The notes under the pieces were generated by a model. It ran no database searches. It was not told the origin of the DNA and saw only the letters and a list, made by a program, of their open reading frames with translations. From Pedobacter psychrodurus (GTDB taxonomy: Bacteria > Bacteroidota > Bacteroidia > Sphingobacteriales > Sphingobacteriaceae), in NCBI RefSeq assembly GCF_004331735.1, contig NZ_SJSO01000002.1, positions 124,001 to 188,000 of the forward strand: 64,000 nucleotides of DNA, in the 5' to 3' direction. This document shows, piece after piece, positions 17,775 through 25,510 of the stretch; within the stretch, counting starts at the first letter, position 1; each line of letters opens with the position of its first letter. Both the position numbers and the translations under genes were made by a program.

Positions 17775-18281
17775 TTATCTGTACCCGAATATGGTGAAAA
17801 TGCCCTCATCTTCTTCATAAGGTATATGCAACTCTTTTAAAAGGTTTTTAAATTCTTCCGTTTCGTCAAATATTTTAGGGGCAACTAAATTTCCTCTATG
17901 TTCCGCATAACATGGTCGTACTTTTATATACTCAATAGTAAAAAACAAATACATGCCCTCATTGTAAAACGGTTCCCAATTTCCTAACCAATGCGGGGTC
18001 TTACTTATTTTTACTTCTTCATAAGTTTTGTCTTCAATAATGAGTTTTTCTATATATGGAGGTGGGAAAGGCAATTGTTTTATAGCATTTTGAAGTTTCA
18101 ACCATTTTGTATCGTTCATTACTGATGATAACCCTTTTTTTGTAACAATTTTTCTTATTTTTTCTTTTTCCACTAAAACATTCGAATTGTTTAAGGTATA
18201 GTATTTATACTTTTCTCTTTCAGAAATATCAGGATTTCCGAAGAAATCATTGTAAAAATCGCTTCTCTCACTCATGTCCAT
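17775..18281 (-). CDS. Hypothetical protein, DUF6678-like
   Basis: A soluble 168-residue protein with no signal peptide. The middle part, TKWLKLQNAIKQLPFPPPYIEKLI followed by a WLGNWEPFYNEGMYLFFTIEYIKV segment, recalls the DUF6678 family, whose members are small and sometimes occur near polymorphic-toxin loci. That assignment is from memory and tentative. An alternative start is Met3. No toxin gene is visible next to it. Its AT-rich composition and isolation suggest an accessory gene. Confidence 0.55.
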   Translation of the reverse strand: MDMSERSDFYNDFFGNPDISEREKYKYYTLNNSNVLVEKEKIRKIVTKKGLSSVMNDTKWLKLQNAIKQLPFPPPYIEKLIIEDKTYEEVKISKTPHWLGNWEPFYNEGMYLFFTIEYIKVRPCYAEHRGNLVAPKIFDETEEFKNLLKELHIPYEEDEGIFTIFGYR

Positions 18282-18329
18282 TTTAGCTTTGACAACACTT
18301 AAATATTTGCTTTAAGTACACTGCATCTT

Positions 18330-18358
18330 AAAAAGAAAAAAGCCACTAGCGTGGCTTA
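18330..18358 (-). terminator. Minus-strand terminator downstream of the Cys-rich small gene
   Basis: AGCCAC and GTGGCT (18341-18356) form a hairpin. On the minus strand it is followed by a long T run. Confidence 0.75.
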
Positions 18359-18381
18359 AATGAGATGCTAATTAATAGATT

Positions 18382-18618
18382 TTAATTAAATACGTAAAAC
18401 TTATTAAAGCACTTATAACACTTGTATCTCTTAACTGAAATCCACGGCATAAGCGTTTTAAAGAGAAAGCTCCTTGGTACCCTATAAGTTTCGAAGTTTT
18501 TACACTTCGGGCAAGATAGGCGGGTTTTAACTAAAGTTAGTTCTTCTGAGGGTTCCATAATAAGCATAGTTTGGTTGGGTAAATCAAATTTACGCAAAAT
18601 AAAACCTAAGAATATCAT
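18382..18618 (-). CDS. Small hypothetical protein with paired CxxC (zinc-ribbon-like)
   Basis: Up to 78 residues; internal starts at Met18 or Met21 are equally possible and would give about 60 residues. It carries two CxxC knuckles, CPKC near residue 36 and CYKC near residue 68, separated by about 30 residues with a basic stretch, consistent with a small zinc ribbon. It has no signal peptide. It lies just downstream of the metal locus but has its own terminator. I do not recognise a family. Confidence 0.55.
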   Translation of the reverse strand: MIFLGFILRKFDLPNQTMLIMEPSEELTLVKTRLSCPKCKNFETYRVPRSFLFKTLMPWISVKRYKCYKCFNKFYVFN

Positions 18619-18662
18619 AGAAAAACTACCATTTTATTCATTTCATCGACTATTATTTTGTG

Positions 18663-19864
18663 TTAAGATAAAATATGTTCAAAAGGATTCTTAAAGCTGT
18701 TTTTTGTTTTGTAAACTTTTACTTCTGTATCAGTTAATAGACAGTATTCGAGTGATTTTTTTAGCTTATCGCCATTCATTTCCTGGCCAATAAACACAAG
18801 TTCATTTTTACGGTCTCCAAAATCATTATCCCAATTTGCATCAATTTCAGTTCTGTTTTCCAGGTAATCGAGGTATTGTTCACGTTCCTGTTGGTGCATA
18901 CTTGCCCACCAAACTCCAGCCAGATCGATGCGTAAAGAGCCACCTGCCTGAGAGAAGTTAATGGCCTGCTCGGGCAGGCAGCTAAGTAAAAGATGCCTTT
19001 TGATCGGATAATGTTCTGTGGAAATTCCTTATTGATGTAATTCCATAATCTTTCAGGGTGAAAAGGTTTTTTAGCGCGGAAAACTATTGAGCTTATTCCA
19101 TATTCTTCAGTTTCGGGCTGATGGAATTCTTCTAACTCTTTTTTCCATCCGGCACCTGCTGATGCAGATTCAAAATCGAATAGGCCGGTATGTAAAATTA
19201 AAACAGGATCTATTTCTCCAAAAAGTGTCTGATAAATTTTGGCGGTTGGATTCAGTTTTGCAATTAACGCCTTTAATATTTTAAGATCGGTATCGCTTAC
19301 CAGATCTGTTTTGTTCAATAAAATTACATTGGCAAATTCGATCTGGTCGGTAAGCAGGTTTACAATAGTGCGTTTATCTGCCGCATTATCAACCATATTA
19401 CGATCGGCAAGCTTTTCTGCCGAACCAAAATCCCTGTAAAAATTATAAGCATCTACAACAGTTACCATTGTATCTAACCGGCTAAATCTACTCAGATCTA
19501 TACCTGAAGCTTCATCAATAAAAGAAAATGTTTGTGCAACAGGAATGGGTTCAGATATCCCCGTGCTTTCGATCAAAAGGTAATCAAAGCGGTTTTCTTT
19601 TGCCAGTTTTTCCACTTCGATCATCAGGTCTTCCCGCAGGGTACAGCAGATGCAGCCATTGCTCATTTCTACCAGTTTTTCTTCAGTTTTAGATAAGATA
19701 TGCTGACTTTTAACCATGGTAGCATCGACATTTACTTCACTCATATCGTTTACAATCACAGCCACTTTCAAATCTTGCTTATTCCTTAATATGGCATTGA
19801 GCAGCGTGGTTTTGCCGCTGCCTAAAAAACCGTTTAATACGGTAACAGGTAATTTCTTTATCAT
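18663..19864 (-). pseudogene. COG0523 (CobW/ZigA-type) GTPase, split by a frameshift
   Basis: COG0523 proteins are G3E GTPases thought to deliver metals, often zinc under starvation. The start at 19864 gives MIKKLPVTVLNGFLGSGKTT with the P-loop, then CxCC (GCICC, Cys71/73/74). The CobW C-terminal domain starts well (FHPERLWNYINKEFPQNI) but the frame is lost at about 18972-18974. The rest (EQAINFSQAGG, then GVWWASMHQQEREQYLDYLE to the end) continues in another frame down to 18663. One extra base in the GGG run at 18972-18974 would restore a normal protein of about 400 residues. The break sits in a GCCTGC-TCGG-GCAGGC hairpin (18964-18979), so it may be a mutation or a base-calling error. Confidence 0.85.
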
Positions 19865-19867
19865 TTT

Positions 19868-19922
19868 AATGCAATTATGTTGCAAATATAAGCTTGATTA
19901 TTGCAAATGCAACTAAATTGCT
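19868..19922. promoter_or_regulatory. Two TGCAA-N5-TTGC(A/T) palindromes, probable metal-regulator operators
   Basis: TGCAA-TTATG-TTGCA lies at 19868-19882 and TGCAA-CTAAA-TTGCT at 19908-19922, in the 86-bp gap between the divergent COG0523 and MerC genes. Each faces one of the two genes. A Fur-family (Zur-type) regulator is encoded at the end of the right-hand operon, so these are good candidates for its binding sites. This is inferred, not known. Confidence 0.5.
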
Positions 19923-19950
19923 TTTATATTTGTGCACTAAATTTATTTTA

Positions 19951-20340
19951 ATGAAACTACGGAGTTATAAAATCAACCTCGACCGGATCGGTATTACCGC
20001 CTCAGCGCTTTGTGCCATACATTGTGCTGCATTACCATTTTTAATCACCGTTTTACCCATGTGGGGAATGGGTTTCCTGGCCAATGAAGCGTTTGAGATT
20101 ACGATGATTGCAGTTTCATTGATTATTGGTATCTGGAGCTTAAGTACGGCATACCGCAAACAACATCGCCGTATTATACCAATTCTGGTACTTATTGCAG
20201 GCTTTGCATGTATAACATTGGGGCATTTTTCGGGCATTGAACCGCTGGAGCCAATCTTGATTCCGATTGGTGGATTTACCATTGCTGCGGCCCATTATAT
20301 CAATTTACGAATGCTTAAGTCTTGCCCATTGGGCAATTAA
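19951..20340 (+). CDS. MerC-domain membrane protein
   Basis: The start is placed at 19951 (MKLRSYKINLDRIGITASAL). The 129-residue protein has four hydrophobic segments and the MerC-type Cys pair in SALCAIHCAALPFL, plus a late Cys in RMLKSCPLGN. MerC was described as an inner-membrane mercury transporter; Bacteroidota relatives often sit with Zur and COG0523 genes, so zinc or another thiophilic metal is more likely here. It is first in the rightward operon, directly after the palindromic operator pair. Confidence 0.85.
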   Translation: MKLRSYKINLDRIGITASALCAIHCAALPFLITVLPMWGMGFLANEAFEITMIAVSLIIGIWSLSTAYRKQHRRIIPILVLIAGFACITLGHFSGIEPLEPILIPIGGFTIAAAHYINLRMLKSCPLGN

Positions 20341-20349
20341 TAGTTAATT

Positions 20350-20514
20350 ATGTCAATGAGTTATAAAATCTTATTTATCCCCGCATTGTTGTTTATTACG
20401 ATGTTAAGCCCTGCCTGTAAGCATGGTACAAATGATGGAATAGAACTTTACAGGCGTTATGCCATCAAAAACCTGACAGTTAAAAAAAAGCAAAGCGTGT
20501 TGCATCATGATTAA
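20350..20514 (+). CDS. Small putative lipoprotein in the metal operon
   Basis: A 54-residue frame starts ATG at 20350 (MSMSYKILFIPALLFITM) and ends LHHD. The hydrophobic N-terminus is followed by LSPACKHG, a loose lipobox whose Cys could be lipidated. The mature part is short and basic, with a HisHis near the end. Its stop overlaps the ABC ATPase ATG at 20507 by 8 bp, and it begins 9 bp after the MerC stop, which supports its being a real member of the operon. No family recognised. Confidence 0.6.
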   Translation: MSMSYKILFIPALLFITMLSPACKHGTNDGIELYRRYAIKNLTVKKKQSVLHHD

Positions 20515-21145
20515 AATCAGCTCATTAGCACATGTTTATGAGAAGGGGAGAAGATTAAAATTTCCATGCTGGGAAATTGCCGATATGGAGCAATGGCTTT
20601 TACTAGGTGCATCTGGCAGTGGAAAAAGCACATTGCTCAATATTATTTCTGGTCTTTTGGAGCCAAGCCAGGGTGAAGTTTTAATTAATGGAACTGATTT
20701 ATATACTTTGCCTGCAAGAGGGCGGGACAGGTTTAGGGGAAGGCATATCGGCATCATTTTTCAAAGGCCGCATCTTATTCGTTCTCTTGATGTAATTGAT
20801 AACCTGGAGCTTGCTGCGGTAATGGCTGGGTTACCTATAGATCATAAACGGAACCATTCACTTTTGCACGATCTGGGTATTGCCGAGCTGGCTAAAAATT
20901 ATCCCGACGAATTAAGTCAGGGACAGTTGCAAAGGGTTTCGGTGGCCCGTGCATTGGTAAACAAACCCGACTTGTTGATTGCTGATGAGCCTACTTCTAG
21001 TTTAGATGATGGGAATGCCAATCAGGTAATCCGGATGCTGACTACCCAAGCTAAAGATAATGGTGCTGCACTGATCATTGCCACACACGATAGGAGAGTG
21101 CAAGAATATATTACTAAAACCTATCTACTCAATGAACATCTTTAA
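20507..21145 (+). CDS. ABC transporter ATP-binding protein, LolD/MacB type
   Basis: 212 residues. Walker A is GASGSGKSTLL (about residues 33-43), the signature is LSQGQLQRVSVARAL, and Walker B is DLLIADEPTSSLD, with the H-loop in IIATHDRR. The pattern matches the LolD/MacB/FtsE group that works with FtsX-type permeases. It overlaps the permease start by 14 bp. By analogy with DUF3299-linked clusters it may power movement of metal-carrying proteins or metal across the envelope, not lipoprotein sorting; this is inference from context. Confidence 0.92.
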   Translation: MIKISSLAHVYEKGRRLKFPCWEIADMEQWLLLGASGSGKSTLLNIISGLLEPSQGEVLINGTDLYTLPARGRDRFRGRHIGIIFQRPHLIRSLDVIDNLELAAVMAGLPIDHKRNHSLLHDLGIAELAKNYPDELSQGQLQRVSVARALVNKPDLLIADEPTSSLDDGNANQVIRMLTTQAKDNGAALIIATHDRRVQEYITKTYLLNEHL

Positions 21146-22346
21146 AATCAGCAGCAAAAACCTCATCAGGAATAAGCTAACAACAGTTTTGAATATTATT
21201 TTAGTTGCCTTTGGCATTGGCATCCTGTCTATTCTCTTTTTGGCTACCAACCAGATTGGAAATAAACTGGAAAAAAATGCTAAGGATATTGATTTGGTTG
21301 TTGGGGCAAAAGGAAGTCCGTTGCAGTTGATATTAAGTAGTGTTTACCATATCGATTATCCAACTGGAAATATCCCTGCTAAAGATGCTTACAAGTTAAT
21401 GCAGAACCCTATGGTTAAGCGGGCCGTTCCTTTGGCATTGGGCGATAATTATAACGGTTACAGGATTGTTGGCACCGATAGCACTTTCTCGAATCTTTAC
21501 GGTCTATCTATCCAAATGGGCAATTTTTGGCATAAAGATTTAGAAGTAACCCTTGGTAGCACCATTGCTTTAACATCCAAGCTGAAGATCGGTGATTCTT
21601 TTTTCGGTGCACATGGCTTAACTGGCAATGGAGATATTCATAAACAACATGCTTACCTCGTAAAAGGAATTTTAAAACCACAGGGAAATATAACTGATAA
21701 TCTGATCCTTACCAATATTGGGAGTGTGTATAAAATGCACGAAGAAAAGCATAAAGAGGGGTATAGTCATACTTCTGCAGAAGAAGCCAAAGAAATTAAT
21801 GATAAACAGATTACTGCCTTGCTGATACAGTACAAATCACCAATGTCGGTTATTCTTTTCCCGCGGATGGTTAATCAAAGTACAAACATGCAGGCCGCTT
21901 CTCCGGCAATGGAAAGTGCAAGATTATTTTCACTGATCGGTGTTGGAATTGATACTTTACAATGGTTTGCGATGTTTATTATGGGGATTGCTGCCCTCAG
22001 TATTTTTATCAGCCTTTATAATGCGATGAAAGAGCGAAAATACGACCTGGCCATTATGCGCTGTCTTGGTGCATCAAAATCGAAACTGTTTTTCCTGGTG
22101 ATGTTTGAAGGGGTTTTGGTTACATTTATCGGTGCCTGTTTGGGTTTGTTGATCGGGCATTCAGCGCTTGAAGTAATCGGAGCCTATCAGGAATCTTCAC
22201 AGGCAAAATTAACAGGGTTTACTGCAGTTCCTCAGGAAATATATTTAATCTGGATCGGGCTGTTTATCGGCACTTTGGCCTCGCTTATCCCTGCTATGCA
22301 AATTTACAAAGTGGATATTGCCGAAACTTTAACGAAAGACCGTTAA
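21132..22346 (+). CDS. FtsX-like ABC transporter permease
   Basis: The start is the ATG at 21132 (MNIFKISSKNLIRNK), overlapping the ATPase. About 404 residues: an N-terminal membrane segment (about 18-40), a large periplasmic domain of MacB-PCD type (about 45-270, with a His-rich patch KMHEEKHKEGYSHTS) and three C-terminal membrane segments with the FtsX-type KERKYDLAIMRCLGASKSKLF coupling region. The His patch is notable in a metal operon and could bind metal. The partner is the ATPase immediately upstream. Confidence 0.9.
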   Translation: MNIFKISSKNLIRNKLTTVLNIILVAFGIGILSILFLATNQIGNKLEKNAKDIDLVVGAKGSPLQLILSSVYHIDYPTGNIPAKDAYKLMQNPMVKRAVPLALGDNYNGYRIVGTDSTFSNLYGLSIQMGNFWHKDLEVTLGSTIALTSKLKIGDSFFGAHGLTGNGDIHKQHAYLVKGILKPQGNITDNLILTNIGSVYKMHEEKHKEGYSHTSAEEAKEINDKQITALLIQYKSPMSVILFPRMVNQSTNMQAASPAMESARLFSLIGVGIDTLQWFAMFIMGIAALSIFISLYNAMKERKYDLAIMRCLGASKSKLFFLVMFEGVLVTFIGACLGLLIGHSALEVIGAYQESSQAKLTGFTAVPQEIYLIWIGLFIGTLASLIPAMQIYKVDIAETLTKDR

Positions 22347-22349
22347 GTG

Positions 22350-22787
22350 ATGAAGAAATTGTTTTTTTTAGTTTTTTTATGTTTAGGTGTCCAGGTACTG
22401 GCGGCGCAGGTTAGGGTACATACCGACATGCGCACGCCAACTTGGAATGTAATCGGGCTAAGGTATGATGCCGAAATCGCCCCAGGCAAATGGGGAAGTG
22501 TTTTTCCACCTGCTTTAAAAGCTTTAAATAATAAGGTAATCGAGCTGCCTGGCTACATCATCCCCACAAAGGTAGGGTCGAAATTTAGCGAATTTATGTT
22601 TTCTATTGTGCCCATTGCCTCCTGTCCTTACTGTGGCTCAGGCGATATTCCGGCAATGGTGCAGGTAAAAATGTTAACAGCTATTCCCATTACAGAAAAA
22701 CCAATCAAACTCAGGGGAATTTTCATTATTAACGATTCCGCGGATGATAGGAGTGAATTTTTTCTTTTAAATGCAAAACTTTTATAA
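22350..22787 (+). CDS. Secreted DUF3299-like protein, paralogue 1
   Basis: 145 residues from the ATG at 22350, three bases after the permease stop; the in-frame GTG before it is unlikely. A signal peptide (to about VLAAQV) is followed by a DUF3299-like pattern: WNVIGLRYD, VIELPGYIIPTKVG, a SEFMFSIVPIASCPYCG segment and PIKLRGIFIIN. The conserved CxxC is Cys92/Cys95 in CPYCGSGDIP. A periplasmic metal-binding or thiol role is likely but unproven. Two close paralogues follow. Confidence 0.75.
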   Translation: MKKLFFLVFLCLGVQVLAAQVRVHTDMRTPTWNVIGLRYDAEIAPGKWGSVFPPALKALNNKVIELPGYIIPTKVGSKFSEFMFSIVPIASCPYCGSGDIPAMVQVKMLTAIPITEKPIKLRGIFIINDSADDRSEFFLLNAKLL

Positions 22788-22799
22788 TCTCATTCGATA

Positions 22800-23234
22800 A
22801 TGAAGAAATACATTTGGGTGCTATTGGTTTTAAGCTCCATTACAGCAGCGGCTCAGGTATCTGTACACACAGAGATGCGAACCGCTACATGGAATCTTAT
22901 CGGTTTAAAGTACGATAAGCAGGTAAAACCATTGGTTTGGCAGGCTGTTTTTCCACCTGCATTAAAGGCAATCCATAATAAGATAATTGAACTTCCTGGC
23001 TATATTATCCCTACAAAAGTGGGCAATAGCTTCAGTGAGTTTATGTTTTCTATCGTGCCCATTGCCTCCTGCCCGTATTGTGGAACAGGCGATATCCCTT
23101 CGATGATAGAAGTTAAGACTTTAAAGCCCATTAACTGGACTGAAGAGCCCATTACCCTGAGAGGAAAATTTATAATCAATGATTCTGGTGATAGCCGATC
23201 TACTTTTTTTCTTTTAGATGCCACAAAACGATGA
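22800..23234 (+). CDS. Secreted DUF3299-like protein, paralogue 2
   Basis: 144 residues with a signal peptide (MKKYIWVLLVLSSITAAAQ). It is very similar to paralogue 1 throughout (MRTATWNLIGLKYD, FPPALKA, ELPGYIIPTKVG), with CxxC at Cys91/Cys94 in CPYCGTGDIP. It starts 13 bp after paralogue 1 and its stop overlaps the next ATG (ATGA). The high similarity points to a recent tandem duplication kept in one operon. Confidence 0.75.
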   Translation: MKKYIWVLLVLSSITAAAQVSVHTEMRTATWNLIGLKYDKQVKPLVWQAVFPPALKAIHNKIIELPGYIIPTKVGNSFSEFMFSIVPIASCPYCGTGDIPSMIEVKTLKPINWTEEPITLRGKFIINDSGDSRSTFFLLDATKR

Positions 23235-23680
23235 GACATTTGCATTTTATTTTCTTTCTGTTTTCGGTTTGCACAGTTGCCGCACAAACGCAAAAGCACA
23301 ACCCAAAAGACCAGTTGCGATCTTTGAACTGGGATGTAATCGGCTCGGTGAAATTTGAACTTACCGAAAAGAACGAACTTTTGCCCCTCTTTACAGAATC
23401 GGTCAAACGTTTTGAAAATAGGGAGTTTGATTTAACAGGTTATTTAATCCCAATAAAAAGTGGACAGAAACAGCAGAAATTTCTGCTGGCAACCCTGCCC
23501 ATTAACCAATGTTATTTTTGCGGGCAAAATGGCATTCCGGTAATGATTATGATTGAGATGGAAAGTGCAGTGCCTTATAGCGAAAAACCTATCCGTGTAA
23601 AGGGGATTTTAAAATTAGAAAAAAAGGATGCGAGTTATGCACCACCAATAACCATCAGAAATGCCAAACTCATTAATTAA
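23231..23680 (+). CDS. Secreted DUF3299-like protein, divergent paralogue 3
   Basis: 149 residues, signal peptide up to VAAQ. It keeps the LNWDVIGSVKFE, DLTGYLIPIKSG and PIRVKGILKLE blocks, but the Cys motif is changed to CYFCGQNGIP (Cys94/Cys97) and the FPPALKA block has diverged (PLFTESVKRF). It overlaps paralogue 2 by 4 bp. It is the most divergent of the three and may do a different step or bind a different partner. Confidence 0.75.
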   Translation: MRHLHFIFFLFSVCTVAAQTQKHNPKDQLRSLNWDVIGSVKFELTEKNELLPLFTESVKRFENREFDLTGYLIPIKSGQKQQKFLLATLPINQCYFCGQNGIPVMIMIEMESAVPYSEKPIRVKGILKLEKKDASYAPPITIRNAKLIN

Positions 23681-23700
23681 TTGCTTATTTTTGTAGTGTT

Positions 23701-24138
23701 ATGGGAAATAATACATCGCGTTTCGAAAAACTTTTGGTTAAAAACGGACTAAAAAGAACTGTCCCTCGTTTGCAGGTGCTGGAGATTTTGAGTGGAAGAG
23801 ATTCTGCAACATCTCAGCCTTATTTAGAGCAGGTGATGGGTAAGGATGCAGACCGTGTTACCTTGTATCGTGTTTTGCAGGCTTTTGAAGAAAAAGGAAT
23901 TATCCATAAGGTTTTAGATCAACAGGGCACCGCGAACTATGCTATTTGTTCTGATGGTTGCAGTGCACACGAGCATCATGATGAACATGTGCATTTTAAC
24001 TGCGATAACTGTCATAAAATTTACTGCTTGGATACTGTTAAAATTCCGGCATTAAAAGTTCCGGCTGGCTTTAAAGTAGCGCATCTTAATCTGATTGCTA
24101 CTGGTTTATGCGCTAGCTGTTCGGGTAAGGTAAATTAG
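23701..24138 (+). CDS. Fur-family metal-responsive repressor, Zur-like
   Basis: 145 residues: a winged helix (about 10-80, with RVTLYRVLQAFEEKGIIHKV) and a metal-binding dimer domain. The His-rich stretch AHEHHDEHVHFNCDNC and structural-zinc cysteines (101/104 and 137/140) fit Fur/Zur. The gene is last in the MerC-ABC-DUF3299 operon, 20 bp after it, so it probably represses that operon. The operon content favours Zur over Fur; iron cannot be excluded. Confidence 0.85.
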   Translation: MGNNTSRFEKLLVKNGLKRTVPRLQVLEILSGRDSATSQPYLEQVMGKDADRVTLYRVLQAFEEKGIIHKVLDQQGTANYAICSDGCSAHEHHDEHVHFNCDNCHKIYCLDTVKIPALKVPAGFKVAHLNLIATGLCASCSGKVN

Positions 24139-24141
24139 CGT

Positions 24142-25140
24142 TTACTGCACCAAAAGATTACATCCCCTTATATCGGCATTGTCAAATCTGCCCAATACTT
24201 CAAAACGCTGATCGGGATTAATCCTTCCCAGATCTTGAGTGGCAATAAATGAGCAAGAATTGAGATTGGCCAGATCGATTACATTGATGCCACCAGTTCT
24301 GCCATTTTCAATTAAACTTAAAGGATCATTGGTATCGCGGATTAAAACCTGCATCCAGTTAGGGCAGTTGAAAACTCCGTTTCCTAATGAATAAGCCTGA
24401 GAAAGTAGCTCGGTCATTCCATATTCACTATGGATAGCTTTTACACCAAATCCTTCTGTTAGCTGTTCGTGTAGCTCCTCCCGCACCATTTCTTTACGTT
24501 TCCCTTTCATTCCTCCGGTTTCCATTACAATCAGTTCGGGGAAATCGATATCAAACTGTTCTATAAAATCGAGCAGGGCATAAGTAACACCAATTAAAAC
24601 GGTTTTTTGTTTTTTTGATTTAAGATCTAGGAGGGTTTTAAGCAATTCATCGTGGTTGTATAAAAAGTATCCACTTTGTGGATGTCTGCTCTTTTCGATC
24701 AGATCGTTAACCATGTAGATCAGCGATGAACCAGATCGCTGTTGATAGGATGGGAGCAAGGCCAAAAAGCAATATTCGGTGATATCTCCGTAAAATTGCG
24801 CAAAAGCTTGTAGATAGCTCTGCTCATATAATTTAACATCGGTTACATGATGGCTGCTCTGTACCATACCCGTAGTGCCTGAACTACTGAAGGTAATTTC
24901 AACAGGATCGGTACTGCTTAAAATAGAATGGCTTTTAAAAAAGCTGATCGGTAAAAATGGAATCTGTGTTACTTCAGTTACCTCTTCTGCATCTACACCT
25001 AAATGAAAGATATATTCACGGTAAACATTGCAGTTTTGGGCCTGTAGCTTAAAAATGTTTAAGGCAAGCGAGTTAAACTCATCGGTACTTTTTATAGAAA
25101 ATATATCCTTAGCTGTTAAATTCACAGGGTAAAAGTACAA
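24142..25140 (-). CDS. LuxE/PaaK-type acyl-adenylate-forming protein
   Basis: 332 residues, related to the LuxE acyl-protein synthetase branch of the adenylate-forming enzymes. The Ser/Gly/Thr-rich ATP loop FSSSGTTGMVQSSH is at about 84-97, followed by GVTYALLDF, METGGMKGKR and HSEYGMTELLSQAY. LuxE activates fatty acids for reductases; in Bacteroidota these homologues are called acyl transferases of unknown substrate. It is convergent with the Fur gene (3-bp gap) and has a small membrane-protein gene just upstream on its strand. Confidence 0.8.
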   Translation of the reverse strand: MYFYPVNLTAKDIFSIKSTDEFNSLALNIFKLQAQNCNVYREYIFHLGVDAEEVTEVTQIPFLPISFFKSHSILSSTDPVEITFSSSGTTGMVQSSHHVTDVKLYEQSYLQAFAQFYGDITEYCFLALLPSYQQRSGSSLIYMVNDLIEKSRHPQSGYFLYNHDELLKTLLDLKSKKQKTVLIGVTYALLDFIEQFDIDFPELIVMETGGMKGKRKEMVREELHEQLTEGFGVKAIHSEYGMTELLSQAYSLGNGVFNCPNWMQVLIRDTNDPLSLIENGRTGGINVIDLANLNSCSFIATQDLGRINPDQRFEVLGRFDNADIRGCNLLVQ

Positions 25141-25144
25141 AGCA

Positions 25145-25504
25145 TTATGCTATTTTCTCGTCAGTTTTTTTAGCCAGCATAGCCATGCGAAACTGATAAC
25201 CACAATAACCGCTTATTCCGGCAACCAGGCCACTTAAAATCCCCGTAACCAATAGCAGTGCCCACCAGAGTTTTATGCCCGTCATTATGGCCACACGGCC
25301 AGCAAGTACATTATCATTAGGTAAGCTTTTAAATAAAGCATAGCCTATCCAAAGTAACGAAATGGCAAGGAAAGATTGCCAAAAGGCTATTTTTCCTGTT
25401 TTACCGATAATTCCACAGGTGGCAAAAGAAATTACAATGATAATCCACCAAGGGGCAATCATTTGCAAAAGAAAACAGATTATTAATATAACAATGAAAA
25501 CCAT
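25145..25504 (-). CDS. Small integral membrane protein
   Basis: 119 residues with about four hydrophobic segments (residues 2-18, 20-36, 40-58 and 78-100) and a basic C-terminal tail. No Cys or His motif suggests catalysis. It lies between the LuxE-like gene (4-bp gap) and the penicillin acylase gene (6-bp gap), so the three are likely co-transcribed. I do not recognise a named family. Confidence 0.7.
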   Translation of the reverse strand: MVFIVILIICFLLQMIAPWWIIIVISFATCGIIGKTGKIAFWQSFLAISLLWIGYALFKSLPNDNVLAGRVAIMTGIKLWWALLLVTGILSGLVAGISGYCGYQFRMAMLAKKTDEKIA

Positions 25505-25510
25505 TTTAGC

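Noticed and set aside
17686..17800. Possible coding remnant on the plus strand (ending LDDEGIYLYPNM in one frame)
   Set aside because: Only about 30 codons, needs a frameshift, and overlaps the 3' end of the DUF6678-like gene; too weak to call a pseudogene.
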